NCBI GenBank assembly: GCA_034509755.1
Contig: CM067545.1
Location: 48,973,062-49,037,061 of the forward strand
Direction of reading: 5' to 3'
Source of the DNA: Anisodus tanguticus
Taxonomy: Eukaryota > Streptophyta > Magnoliopsida > Solanales > Solanaceae
DNA: 64,000 nucleotides
Positions 44,390 to 56,400 of the stretch are shown one piece after another. Positions within the stretch are counted from its first letter, which is position 1; the number at the start of each line of letters is the position of its first letter. The notes below the pieces were generated by a model. That model saw only the letters and a list, made by a program, of their open reading frames with translations. It was not told the origin of the DNA and did not search any database. Both the position numbers and the translations under genes were made by a program.

Positions 44390-44605
44390 AATTAGTCACT
44401 ATTCACGGTTGTTTTGCCCTGACTCTCCATGTCTTGAAAGGTATTGGCCAGGATGTCTCCTCTATCTGGAGATAAGTTTGCCAAATGATCAGCTAACTTG
44501 TTTCCTTCTCTATGTATAATATGATCTATCGCCACAGTTTTCCTTCCATGATCCTCCGTATTTCTTCCACCGTAGTGATAATCTGCCAAGGAACTTCCCA
44601 TGTCT
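44390..44605 (-). pseudogene. RNase H-like fragment of a LINE/RVT_3 type
   Basis: The minus frame 44601-44392 encodes HIIHREGNKLADHLANL, the C-terminal signature (HxxREgNxxAD) of plant RNase H-like domains in non-LTR retrotransposons. Only about 60 residues remain. Confidence 0.65.
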
Positions 44606-45034
44606 TCTGAATGATATTTTTCAGCAACAATGAGTAATTTTATGTAAAAGTAATTTTATTCATTATTTTATTAGAATTGTAGACTGCCCTTTAGTTTTAA
44701 CAGTACTTATAACGTACAGGTCATAGGTTGAACAAAAAAAATCCATTGGAAAGATAATGAAAATCAATAGACTGATGATATGACCTTAGACAGGAAGATT
44801 TGGAGATCGAGAATTAGGATAAAAGGTTAGTAGGCCGTTGTTTTTTGCCACATTGTGTGTGAGAGGTAGGAGGCTAGCCTCTTCACCTTCTCATGTTCTT
44901 TGTAATATTATTTAGATTTCGCGTAGATTCATACTCGTATGTGTGTATTGTTATGAGTTGCCTCTTTGTTTTGTATCGTTATATCTTGTTGTCTTATTTT
45001 CTTTGGATTCCTGCATTGACTACGTTTCTTTTGA

Positions 45035-45205
45035 GCCGAGGGTCTATCGGAAACCGTCTCTCTACCCCACATAGGTAGAGGTAAGGTCTGTGTATATCAT
45101 ACCCTCTTGTGGGATTACACTGGGTATGTTGTTGTTGTAATAGACTTATGTATGACCCACTTGTGGAATTACACTGGGTATGTTGTTGTTGTTGTAATAG
45201 ACTTA
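45035..45205 (+). mobile_element. TS SINE module with duplicated tail
   Basis: GCCGAGGGTCTATCGGAAAC … GGTAGAGGTAAGGTCTGTGT … ACACTGGGTATGTTGTTGTTG, then TAATAGACTTATGTATG, then a second tail (CCCACTTGTGGAATTACACT … GTTGTTGTTG) and TAATAGACTTATGTATG again: a tandem duplication of tail plus flank. Confidence 0.88.
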
Positions 45206-45212
45206 TGTATGT

Positions 45213-45712
45213 TTAAAAGATGTTCCAAACTGCAAATTTTGCAATGCAAAAAGGTTTCAGTATGAATCACCTGGATTGTTGCACAAATGGGTCGATTAAG
45301 TTAGTTTCATATCAATTGCCTAATGACTTATTGGATCTGTATACGGGAAATACAAAAGAATCTATGCACTTCCGAACCTACATTAGAACATACAATAATA
45401 TATTTGCGTTCACCTCACTTGGTGTAACCTATGGCAAAGCTTTAGCGAGGAGAAATTATGATATTATACATTTCGAGTTCAGGGCCAAATGTATCATTTT
45501 ATACCTGATTTACTTCCTTAGGGTGAAAAGCAAAGAATCTGCAATTATACTTTTATGATAATGAAAGTGAGCTAGCTAACAGGACAGCCTGTTCAGCGGA
45601 TATCAGCGAATCTCTCAAAGAATCCATATTCCATCTTTGAGAAGTCCTTGATAAACATTCCAAAAATATTTTAGTTTTATATCGCACTTAAATGTGATCC
45701 AGGTTTAGATCA
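45213..45712 (+). pseudogene. Helitron Rep N-terminal fragment, left part
   Basis: Frames read CKFCNAKRFQYESPG, CCTNGSIKLVSYQLP, FRTYIRTYNNIFAFTSLGV, NESELANRTACSADISES and CDPGLDQ, the typical order of the N-terminal region of plant Helitron Rep/helicase proteins. Frameshifts and stops show decay. The reading is cut at 45712 by hAT copy 2 and resumes at 49149. The 339-nt open frame at 45220 is this remnant, not a gene. Confidence 0.88.
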
Positions 45713-48700
45713 ACCGGCTGGCCAGTGGGCCGGGTTGGCACGGTCCCGCTTCGAATCCGACTTTTAAAAAAAAAATGCGGTATCGGGACTCGAACCGGAA
45801 CGGGACATGGTCTCATCCCGTCCTGGCCCAATCCCGCCAGGCCCGACCCGGTCCGCCCTCGATCCCGCCTGAAACCCCCCTTTGCACAAATAATTGTTGC
45901 ACCAACGACCATTTTACATTTTAGCCGTTGTACAACGATCATTTTTTGCCTCCCCCTTCCCCCAACCTCCTCACACCCTTAATATTTATTTTTAACTCAT
46001 AAGTTATTATATTTAGACTTTAACTCAATTTTTCAACTATAAATACCTTATTTTCTCTTCATCTTTCTCACAAATCTTCCTACAATCTCTCTAATCTATC
46101 TCTCTACAAGTCTACATTGTCTACTAAATATTGAATTCTATTTATTCATTTGGGAGTGAAGTCGTCAACTAGCTTGAGGATCTTCCATCGAGCAAAGTTT
46201 TAATTTTCAACCTCTCGATTACACGTCGACGTTTGGTACATTCGTTCCTTCATTAAATTATTACTGTCTGTTTATTTTATTTAGCGCACTTAATTTCATT
46301 TACTTTAATTATTATTAGTATAATTATAAATTTATAATGGAATGATTTAAATGTATGCTTACGGATAGAGGTCAGCTTATTCTAGTAGGGACAACAAGGG
46401 CAAGGGTACTTCTTCTAATCATCCTATTTCTAGACAGAATCATATTCCTACACAGGATTATTTTGTTGATACTGAACATTTTCCTACAATACCATTAGAT
46501 TTAGACGATGAGCTATTTTCTGGAACTCAAGAAGACTTAAATTTAGACGATGATACACCCACTAATGCAGATGAAAACACACCCACTAGTGCACCTTCAA
46601 CTGAAATGCATCATATCCCCCCTAGTATAAGACGAGGTCCAGCAAAACAACCATTAAAATCATATGCGTGGACATTTTTTGATAGGGACGTAGAGAATCA
46701 AGTAGTTAGATGTAAAATTTGTAAAGATGTTTTAAAATTTAAAACTAGAAAAAATCACGGTGGGGCGGGGGGTTTAATGAGACACATATCAAGGGCTCAT
46801 CCAGCTAGGTATGCCCAATACGAGGCTTCAAAATCGGGTGCGCAAACGCTCGCTCCATCGGAACAAGATTCACATACTGTTCCGTACCAAGTACATGGTC
46901 AAATTAACCCCACGACGGGGGAATTGTAGGCCCTAATTACAGTAAACATAGAGATAAGGAAGCAATAGCAAAATTAGTTGTTGTGGAGGGTTTGCTTTTT
47001 TTCATTTCCTTCATCTCCCGATTTTATTCATTACATTAGAGATATGTTTAATCCTGCTTTTAACGGTTTTCCTAGATCAACTGTTAAGAGAGATGTATTT
47101 AAATTTGCACATGAATATCAACAGTATTTATGTTATTCATTATATCATTTTAATGGCAAAGTGGCTATCACTTCTGATATAGGCCGTAGTACTAACGGCC
47201 ATGATTATTTAACGGTAACCTGTCATTTGATAGATTATAAATGGTCTATGCAAAAACGTATCTTAGCATATAGATATATAGATAATAGGCACACTAGTAC
47301 TTTTATTACAGAAAATATTTATTAAGTGTGCGATTATTACGGAATAACTGATAAAATTATGACTATTACATTAGATAACGCTTCTTCTAACAATTATGTT
47401 ATTACAATTTTAAAAAATAGTTTGACTCCATCTTTTCCAGATCATTTTCATATAAAATGTGTGTGACATATATATAAATTAGTTGTAAATGATGGTCTAT
47501 CACTTTTTTAAGACATTCTTAGTGAAATACAATTTGCTATAAATTTTATTTTTAAAAATAATAGAATACAACGGAGAAAAGAATATAAAAAAACTTATCA
47601 CGATTGCCAACTACCTTATAGAAAAATTTCAAAAGAAGTATCCAATAGGTGGAATTCTTTATACGAGCAACTACTTGTTGCTTATGACTACAGAAAACCT
47701 ATAACTTTATTTTTTAACTCTCATAATCAAAATTCAGTCGATATGGTTGTAGATAGCGATTGGGGAAAAATATTGTATTTTTAGAGAAAAATTTTCAAGC
47801 AACAAAAGAATTTTCCGGTATATATTATCCTACTATTTCAACTATGTTGTTTTATATAGCTGTAATATGTTTATTGCTTAATGAATATATGCATAAATCA
47901 GCTTATAAGGCAGCTATTAAAAAATATCAAAATAAAAAAAATATTTTATTTCTATTCCCATTATTTATATTATTGGTGTTGTATTAAATCCGACTATTAA
48001 AATAGACGGTACTAAATCACTTATTGAAACTATTTACGATTGTATATCAGTACTACCACCTCCAAGTCCCAAAAATCTAAATCATCCACCACCTATTGAA
48101 CAAACTAAAGAAGAAGTGTTGTCTAGCGTAGAAGACGAATGCAAAAAAATATATAAGTTTTAGCAACAAGAAAGTGCTAGCTACCTACCGGCTTCCATAC
48201 CATCTTCTTCTTCAACACAACCTCACAAAAGACATGTTGTTTCTGCGGCTAGTATTGAAAGCCTCGGAAATAGAATGTGCGGCCGTACCGCTACTAACCA
48301 AATTAGCGAGTTTGATATTTTTGTTTTGCAGGGTTTTGTACCGTACCAAGCAGTTCTCAATGAAGAAGGACGTGAAGACTTGCTGAAATACTGGAGGGGG
48401 AATGAGAAGATCTTTCCGACACTTTCAATGATTGCCCGAGATGTTTTGAACATTCAAGCGTCATCAATGGCGTCTGAAAGCGCTTTTTCTGCTGGCAGAT
48501 ATCAAATAGGAGAGCACAGACACTCATTAGCCGGAGACAGCTTGGAGATTGTAGTATTATTCAGAGATTGGATACGAGCGGAGCAGAGAAGGTGCGGTCA
48601 ACCGGAGATCAACGAAGAAGAAGACAAAAACTACAACGAAATCTTATCCGAAGGTGGTGGAAGCGACGTGGAGCAATTTGACCAACAAATATCAATTCCA

Positions 48701-49140
48701 ACCGAAGAACCACAGGAAATTATCAAGAAACTAGAATAGGTTTTTTTCAAAATGTAATTTTTTTAATTGCAATTTTACTATGTAATTTGCAACTTTTGAA
48801 CAACAACACAAAGTTGCAATTTTGATAATTATATTTGTATTACAAAAAAAATCATATGTCTATTAAATAATATAAAAGGCACAAAAACAGCCTTGTGATG
48901 TTTTTATTACACTATCTTGTTTAATTATTGAGTTTTTTATATATATGTTATTTTTTAAATTAAGTGCCAAAAAAAAAAAAATGCCCCGACCCGATTCCGC
49001 CGGGATCGGAAACGGGACGGGACGGCGGCGAATCCCGCATGTCCCGATTCCGCTCCTCCCCCTCCCCGCCCACCCCAATCCCGCCGGTCCCGACCCGCCC
49101 CAACCCGATCATGCCGGTCCCGGCCCACTGGCCACCTATA
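45713..49140 (+). mobile_element. hAT transposon copy 2, 3428 bp
   Basis: The right end (reverse complement) TATAGGTGGCCAGTGGGCCG and left end ACCGGCTGGCCAGTGGGCCG form terminal inverted repeats like those of copy 1. Target duplications TTAGATCA (45705-45712) and TGACATCA (49141-49148) match at 6 of 8 positions, and the Helitron frame continues exactly across them. GC-rich subterminal arrays, a TATA-like CAACTATAAATACC and a full-span transposase pseudogene lie inside. Confidence 0.92.
46351..48739 (+). pseudogene. hAT transposase, full-span but inactivated
   Basis: From an ATG at about 46351 an acidic N-terminus leads into a BED finger (46660-46810; WTFFDRDVENQVVRCKICKD, LMRHISRAHPARY), the RNase H-like core (AITSDIGRSTNGHDYLTVTC; TITLDNASSNNYV; HIKCV), a helical region with RWNSLYEQLL, and the C-terminal hATC dimerisation domain (48360-48500; LLKYWRGNEKIFPTLSMIARD, ASESAFSAGRYQ) with an acidic tail. 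A stop soon after the start, stops at 47323 and about 47463, and several frame changes rule out an intact product. The two aspartate motifs survive. Copy 1 retains only the two ends. Confidence 0.9.
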
Positions 49141-49148
49141 TGACATCA

Positions 49149-49990
49149 ACGTATTTATAATTTACCATCTGCATCCGAGATAGCTGGAATATGGGCTCAA
49201 GATAATTTTGCTGATATTGCGCCACATTTCCGTATATACACCCATAGTAATAACACTCGCTCAGTAAATTATTATTATGGTTGTTATGATCCCTTACAAT
49301 ACCCATTATTATTTCTGTACGGTCAAAACGGATGGCATTATGGTATAACAAACTTATACGAAGAAATCAATCTTACTTTGAACATGAAGAATTACCAAGT
49401 GCAAAGAACATGTGCTCTATTGATAGAAGCTCAGAACTTAAAAAAAGGAAAACTAAAAAGAGATATAGTTTCTTGCTGTGAGTATTATTGTTACAAAATT
49501 CAGACAAGAGAGAATGACGAAAATGGAGTGTTATTTCAGCAAGATGTGTTCATAAAGCTTGAAACACAGAGGTTAGATTTCTTTTCACTTAATCAAGACC
49601 TGTTTCGGATGGTTATGTTAACAAGGAATTATCAATTTTTTGAGACTTGGTGAAACAGAAGCTTCCAAAATTGGCAAAAAAATCCTTCCTCCCTGTTACT
49701 GTATTTGGATGCTATAGCTAGTGCAACTTTTTGGAAACCTGATCTATTTTTTTTACTATGACATGTAATCCGTCTTGGCCAGAAATAAAACATCATATGT
49801 TATCAAATGTAGAATAATTGAAAGCATATATTTTGAAAAGAAAAATTGTTGGAAAAGTTGCGGCTTTTATGTACATTATAAAATTTCAAAGTCGTGGTCT
49901 TACGCATGCTCATTTTTTTTTATCATTCTTGCCGATGATGACTCTACATATTGTGCTGAGCATATTTCATATCATGTGTATACATATTAT
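49149..49990 (+). pseudogene. Helitron Rep fragment, right part with HUH motif
   Basis: After the hAT target duplication the Helitron protein resumes: VYNLPSASEIAGIWAQ, RIYTHSNNTRSVNYYYGCYD, PLQYPLLFLYGQNGW, CEYYCYKIQTREND, FIKLETQRLDFFSLNQDLFR, ASKIGKK, FTMTCNPSWPEIKHH, GKVAAFMYIIKFQ and RGLTHAHFFL. CNPxWPE and the HAH (HUH-type) metal-binding motif belong to the rolling-circle endonuclease. Several frame changes; no catalytic tyrosine region or helicase found downstream. Confidence 0.88.
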
Positions 49991-51086
49991 TTCGATAATA
50001 CACGTACTTGTAGTGTAATATTTAGTATTAGGAAAGGTTTCACTTTTAGGCGACTAAATATGTGGTATGGATTTGATATTTCAATTGATAGAAAAAGGGG
50101 TACAAGTCTTACAGGGAAAACAATTTAGTCAACTACACCTAAAAAATGGATAATAGCATTTTCAGTCCCTAAATTATTGATAAATTCTGTTTTTGATCAT
50201 TGTGATATATAACTCAACATATTTAACGTTCATTAAAATTGGTATTTTAAGTCCCTTCATGCCGAAAATATATTATATTTGACTATTTTATAATATTATA
50301 TTGCCATCAAGCATGGAGTAATAATACGATAACATAACACATATGTAATTAAGTGGGTTTATATATATGATTAATTTGTGAATATTCACAAATGGATCAA
50401 AAGTACACAAGTCAACCGATTGAAGATTTAATGTGTTTAATCGAATAGATATTAAAATCAAGATGTGCCAAAAATATTATTAACCCAAAAAAAAAAACTA
50501 CTGCGTACTTCCTATCTCATAGAACTTCTCAATTTTGAAAATCAGCAGACTTCACTTTGCATGAATTAAGAGTAACGTTATTGATCAAACAATTGTCATC
50601 CACGACCTTAATCAAGATTTCAATTAGAACAAAACGCTGGCTTAGATATTCACAAGAAGTTTTGGTTTAGTTAACCTTTAAACCAAAATTGATAATCCTG
50701 AAATTTTATGTTACTCCCTCTGTCCATTTGTACTTGTCCGGCATTGACTTCAAACTCTCGACAAAGAATGACAATTTTACTATATCACTCATAATTATTA
50801 CTAAGTCATCTAATGGTTGAAATCAATCAAAGTAAAGTTGTGCAGTAACTAACAATTTTTTGAAGTTTCCAACCTAATAATTAATCATAAGAGTAAAACA
50901 GGTATAAAATGATAAATTTTCTCTTGATTTTCTAAATACAAATAAAGTGGACATCTATTTTTAATATAGAGGACAAGTAAAAATGAATGGATGAAGTAGT
51001 AATTTGCTTTATAAAAATCGGTAAGCAATCGCTATTTCCCAAGCACATTATTGTGATTGCGCAACTATCAATCTGGGGAAAAGAGA
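49991..51086. other. AT-rich intergenic region with a MITE
   Basis: No gene recognised. A Stowaway-like element lies at 50711-51000. Confidence 0.5.
50711..51000. mobile_element. Stowaway-like MITE
   Basis: Ends TTACTCCCTCTGTCCATTTG-TACTTGTCC and GGACAAGTAAAAATGAATGG-ATGAAGTAGTAA are inverted repeats; same family as 3924-4188. Confidence 0.78.
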
Positions 51087-51094
51087 GCTGCAAC

Positions 51095-51891
51095 TAGGGA
51101 TGGCAACGGATAGGATCTGGACCAGATCCTACTAGATCCAGATCCAGATCCATTTTTCATACCTGAATCCAGATCCGTCGGGTCCATAAAAATCATATCC
51201 AAATCCCGATCCATCGGATCCACCGGGTCCACGGATCGGATCTGGATCCACATGTAAAAAAATTTGCCTTGCTAAGAATGTAATCTTGCTAAGAATTTTT
51301 TTTTGAACTGACAAACGATTTTTACTTAGCTAACAGTTTACTGTTTTCAATTTTTCATATGAGATATTTTGTTCGTTGTCTCGTTTTGATTGTGAGCTAT
51401 TAAGTGAAAATGTTGGACAATGACAATAGTTGTGAAAAACGCTGACTAGTATTTCCACAATGCATAACTTGCATGTGCTTGGAATCTTCACAAATGAAGT
51501 GAATATAATTTTAACTAATTGTCTATGGAGATGTTAGTCATTCACTAATATAACATTGATTTTATTATCGAAGTTACCTCTTTATTTTTTGGTTTTTGAG
51601 TTAACGCGGGGATAAATTAAATTTGTTTTGAGAATTAAACTTGCAAGGATGTGCTTAGCAATTTTAAGAAAATACTTATAAAATTACATTCTAGGTTATG
51701 AATATATTTAAATAAAAACGGATCCACGGGTCAGATCTGGACCGGATACGGATCTCAAATACAAGATCCAGATCCGATCCGTCAGAAATGGATCCGGATC
51801 CGTCGGGTCCAAATTTTGAAGATCCACATCCTATAAAATGGATCTGGATCCACCGGATCCGGACCAAGTCCAAGATCCACTGCCATCTCTA
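51095..51891. mobile_element. Non-autonomous hAT-like element with GGATCC-rich ends, 797 bp
   Basis: Ends TAGGGATGGCAACGGAT and (reverse complement of right end) TAGAGATGGCAGTGGATC are terminal inverted repeats. GCTGCAAC (51087-51094) and GCTACAAC (51892-51899) are an 8-bp target duplication with one mismatch. The outer ~165 bp on each side are arrays of GGATCC, CCAGATCC and GATCCGTCGGGTCC motifs; the centre is AT-rich and non-coding. Confidence 0.9.
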
Positions 51892-52290
51892 GCTACAACT
51901 GAGCATTGGGCACCCCAGGACAATGGTGTAATTTCCGCCAGTTGTTCCTTTTACCGCATTTTTAATAAATGATCATCTTCATGTTCTCGTGCAACTTCTG
52001 AGTTTTTTAGATCATTATTTAAAATTTTCTTCTGAACAAACTGAATATTCTATGAAAAACATTAAATAACAATCTAAGATTTTGTAAATTATTGCAAATA
52101 TTAGACGACTTATCTGCAAAATTGAGCAATACATGAGCAAAAGGGTCTAATGTTGTCAAGAAAGATAAGTTTCCAAGGATTATATTTGCACAACTTCTAA
52201 AAAAAAGAATAAAATATAAATAGTGACATAAAGAAGCACATTTGCGTAAATCAACCAAGACAATGCCCATTATTTTAGGAGAATAACTCT

Positions 52291-52575
52291 TATTCCCTCA
52301 ATCTCAAATTATTTATCGTGGTTATAAAATAATTATCTCAAATTATTTATTATTTTAGACGTTCAAGGCATAATTAATTACTATTTCTCCATTTTATCCT
52401 TGATAAAAAATTTATCATCAATGAAGATGATACATAAATTGAGTAAACATTTAATGTAAAGAGATTATAATTTAGACATAAATAAAGGTAAAATAGATCA
52501 AATACTCCTAATTAAATTTTTTTAACGGAGTGTAAACTAAAAAAATAATAAATAATTTAAGACTGAGGGAGTATT
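52291..52575. mobile_element. Stowaway-like MITE
   Basis: Ends ATTCCCTCAATCTCAAATTA and TAATTTAAGACTGAGGGAGT; same family as the inner element at 34465-34746. Confidence 0.83.
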
Positions 52576-52691
52576 AAGAAAGTTCTGAGAGATTTTCATT
52601 TTTCAAGAAGATAAAAGCAGTCAAAATAACAACCTACCCACTAGCTTGGGATTGAGGTGCGCAGCAAGTGTTGTAAAAACAGTCAAAAAGC

Positions 52692-52927
52692 TACTCCCTC
52701 CATCCCAAAGTGTCACCTTAGAAAAAAATTGTCCCAAATAAGCGTCACCTTAAAAATCCAACTATGCTCTCTTAGCATTAAAGAAGTAATCCTCTTTAAT
52801 ATTGCTCAATTCTCAAAAACATCTAATAAATAGAAAGTAATTTAGTAAACTCCACATTTTATTTACTGATTTCTTGTTGGACGTGATTTTGGCTAAGGTG
52901 ACCCTTTTTTTGAGATAGAGGGAGTAT
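52692..52927. mobile_element. Stowaway-like MITE
   Basis: Ends TACTCCCTCCATCCCAAAGT-GTCACCTTA and TAAGGTGACCC…GATAGAGGGAGTA are inverted repeats. Confidence 0.83.
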
Positions 52928-53426
52928 TTTCCAATAACAATTCTTCCAACACACACATACCCTTCTCCCAAAACAAAATCCAAGCATATTGTTTTCCTTC
53001 AAAAGAAAAACAAACGAACCATAACCAAACTCTTTCCGAATCCGGTGATTGCCACCTTAAGAATTAAACTCAAAGCGGGGTTTGTGAAGTTACCCTGCTG
53101 ATAAACCATACCGCTATGGTTTCCACTGTAGGGATACAAGATACAGCTAGGCGGGGTGGTGGGGGTTGGGGGTGGGGGTGGTGTAGAGGTAGATATTCAA
53201 GGTTGACACAGCAGCCATATACATGAACATTTTAGCTTCTGTGAATTGAATCTGAACGCATTTTATCAATCATACAAATTCAACTACTAGCACCAACACA
53301 TAAGGACCTAGGTTGATGATACCTGGCCACATGAGATACCAAGCTTATCGTGTTTACTATAAAGTAAAAATGTTGGAGACTAACATGGCTAGCAGTGAAT
53401 GGATCAAAAATATTGTTGTATTGATG

Positions 53427-56400
53427 TTACTTTTGAGCATTTTCCTCTTCTGTAGTTTCCTCTTCAGCATCGTCTATTTCACTGGCTAACTTCACCAGAT
53501 CTTGGACGAGGATCTTTCCTTCTGTTACAAATATACCAATTAATACACACAAGGGAAAAATGATACTAGTAAGGGTACATATTACGGTACTTAAATGCCA
53601 CCCCTCCTCCCCAAGAAACAAAAAGATGTTAAACCATATACAACAGCCATTAGCACCTAAAAAGACTAATAAGCAAGTATCCATTTCTGACAAAAGCAAC
53701 TAGTCTCATACAATTTATTGAACTTTGGACTGGTAGGATAATGACACGTTTTGACCCGCCCAAGTTTATCTTGACCAGCATATCTAAAAATGATATTGAA
53801 CAATAAGTGGTCATGGATCAAAGCTGCGTGAAAAGGAGATTCCAAGAGTCGGAATGTTTTATCAATTTTAAAGGTAGGGTATTCTCCAGTTATTTTCAGA
53901 CTTTCAGTTTAGTTTCTTGGCTTGGATGGAGTAGGCAATTACCATAGAGGTTTACTCTTTAAAATAATCAGAAGTCCTAGTTAACCGTTACCAACTACGG
54001 ATGAATAGAGAATGAAAATCTAGAGTTCTATTTGCTAACTACTATTGATGGGCTCTAAAATGCGACAAAAGCTTGTGGTTTTTTTGGAGTGGAACACTTG
54101 GGAGGTTACCACTTAATACTCCTTCCATCCTCACATTATGTGACACGGATACTATTTTGAAGGGTCAAACAACTTGTCCTCTAAATACAATTAAGTAATT
54201 TCAATTTTGAACTATGTGATTATTGTACTTTAGTATAGTTTCTACACATAAAATTTTCCTTTCAAAATTCAATGGCCACACCCAACCCAAAAATTAGCTT
54301 TAAATGCCTACTCAATCTCAAACATAGTTGCACCTAAAAGAATTTCTGGCATACCTACTAAACTCACAGCGAAAAAAAGTTTTTATTATAAGTACCACAA
54401 AAAGATGCTCCCTCCGTCCCAATTTAAGTGTTTTACTTTCCTTTTTGGTCTGTCCCAAAAAGAGTGTCCCTTTCTATATTTAGTAAGTTTTGGCAAATTT
54501 AAAACCACTAGATTTAAAGGACCCCACAAATCTTTAATTAAAGACCACAAGATTCAAAAATCTTACTTTATTTCTTAAACTCTGTGCCTAGTCAAACTAA
54601 GACACTTAAATTGGGACGGAGGGAGTATCTCTTTTGTTTTGTCAAGAAGCAACTCACCCAACAACTTCGAAATGCCAATCTAAATCTTATTGAGTTTCTT
54701 AATCTAGGTTATCTCTTTTATTCCCCTAGGTCCTCAAAAATACATCAGATATTGGGAGGTTTAATTACAACCATTCTTTATAACAGTTGGAAAGTTGGCA
54801 GAAGCATACGTCATAACACATAAAAACAAGAACTATCAAAGAACTTTTCGTGTCTGACCTCTGTCCTTGGAAAGGTTGGTTATTAGCTCCTGAATACCCT
54901 CCTTAGCCAATGTATCCTTGAGATATGCAGCAGCAGATGCCACCTCCTCTGGAGTAACTTTTCCATCATAATCCCTGCCGTGGAACGCAAAAGAGTTATA
55001 TCATTCTCCAATATGACTTCCAGTAGAACTAAAGGCAGCAGAAAGTAATGTTGGAGAAACTAAAAACAAGATATCCCATGAATGAATTTTTTCTTTTTTG
55101 TAAGGTTGATATAGTTCAGCTAAGGAAAATAAGTAATCCTTTTATGATATGGTGAAAAGACATGGCACTTCGGCCCTAACTCAACCCCAAAAGGTAGCTC
55201 ACGAGGAGAGGATTGACCAAAATCCACATAAGCAGATCACTTGTTCATTCCCCAACCAATGTGAGACTCTAACCCACTCTAACACTCCCTCCACACCTAG
55301 GCCACCAACTAGAGCATAGTAAATGTAATACAGGGGCTCAAACAAGGAAGGACCTGGCTCTGATACCATCAAAAGATATGGTACTTGGGCCTAACTCAAC
55401 GTCAAAAGCTAGCTCATGAGGTGATGATTGACCAAGTTTATATAAGCAGAACACCAATACATTTCCCAACCAATGTAAGACTCTAACACACTCTTAAAAA
55501 TAGCAAAGATTTTAATATTTGCACGATCCACAAAAAAGAGACTTTAATATTTGCATTAATCAACAACACAACACGCCGAATTACTCATCTGACATTTGCA
55601 CCCTATGCCAGGATTAATTTCAGAAACAAAGGATATTCCAAATACTACATTATCTACGAGACAGTAAATAGCAGCAGGCTTGTGTCCCAGAACCACCATC
55701 AGTGCCAGTGGCCAACGGCCAGATCTCCTCCAACCCTAAATTTTACTCCTGATTTAAAACATGTGCATGAAAACAGCTATAAATTGATACATGACAGGTG
55801 ATAATGCTGAAATTAATTCGAATGAACAAGCTCAGCAGACATGTATATAGATTAAAAAACTCAATGTTCACCTTGCAACTTTGTTATTTTCTATTTTAAG
55901 TTGAGCAGTGGCAAAAGTAGTTCATTTAACTCGGTGAAATGCCTCGTTTTAGATTTAGATTGTACCTTGGCGCAATTTATGGTCATATTACTAACTTCTC
56001 CATACATACCTATCTAGTAACCGCCAACGATCACCAATCTTGGCATCCACATCATCAATTTCCTTTTCAAGTTTTTGGAGCATTCCATCAACCTGTTGAG
56101 CGGTAATGCCAGGAGGTATATGAGCTTTCATGCATAATTTTGCAACTATAATGCGAAAACGAAATCAAGAATTGGTGTGAAATTTTAGAGCCCATAGCCA
56201 AAAAATCCAAGGATAATCATATTTACCCTGTTAATAAGTGCTGCAGAAACTTTATCATCCACAGTTCTTTCTTTAGTGTGGTCACTCTCCTCTTCCCTAG
56301 CAGCTTTATATGCCTTTCGGGCTTCTTCTTCACCTTCAGGGCCCCCTTTATCTACCATGCTATTATACAACTCTATCTGCAATTATCAATACAAAAATAA

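Larger units (their letters stand above)
51900..53426. other. Intergenic region before the LETM1-like gene
   Basis: No gene recognised. Two Stowaway-like MITEs (52291-52575, 52692-52927) and a G-rich tract GGGGTGGTGGGGGTTGGGGG near 53154-53180. The stretch next to 53427 should be the LETM1-like 3'UTR. Confidence 0.5.

Noticed and set aside
45220..45558. 112-aa plus-strand open frame as a gene
   Set aside because: It is a frameshifted piece of a Helitron Rep remnant.
53154..53180. G-rich run as a regulatory G4
   Set aside because: Low-complexity sequence beyond the LETM1-like 3' end with no positional support; noted only as composition.
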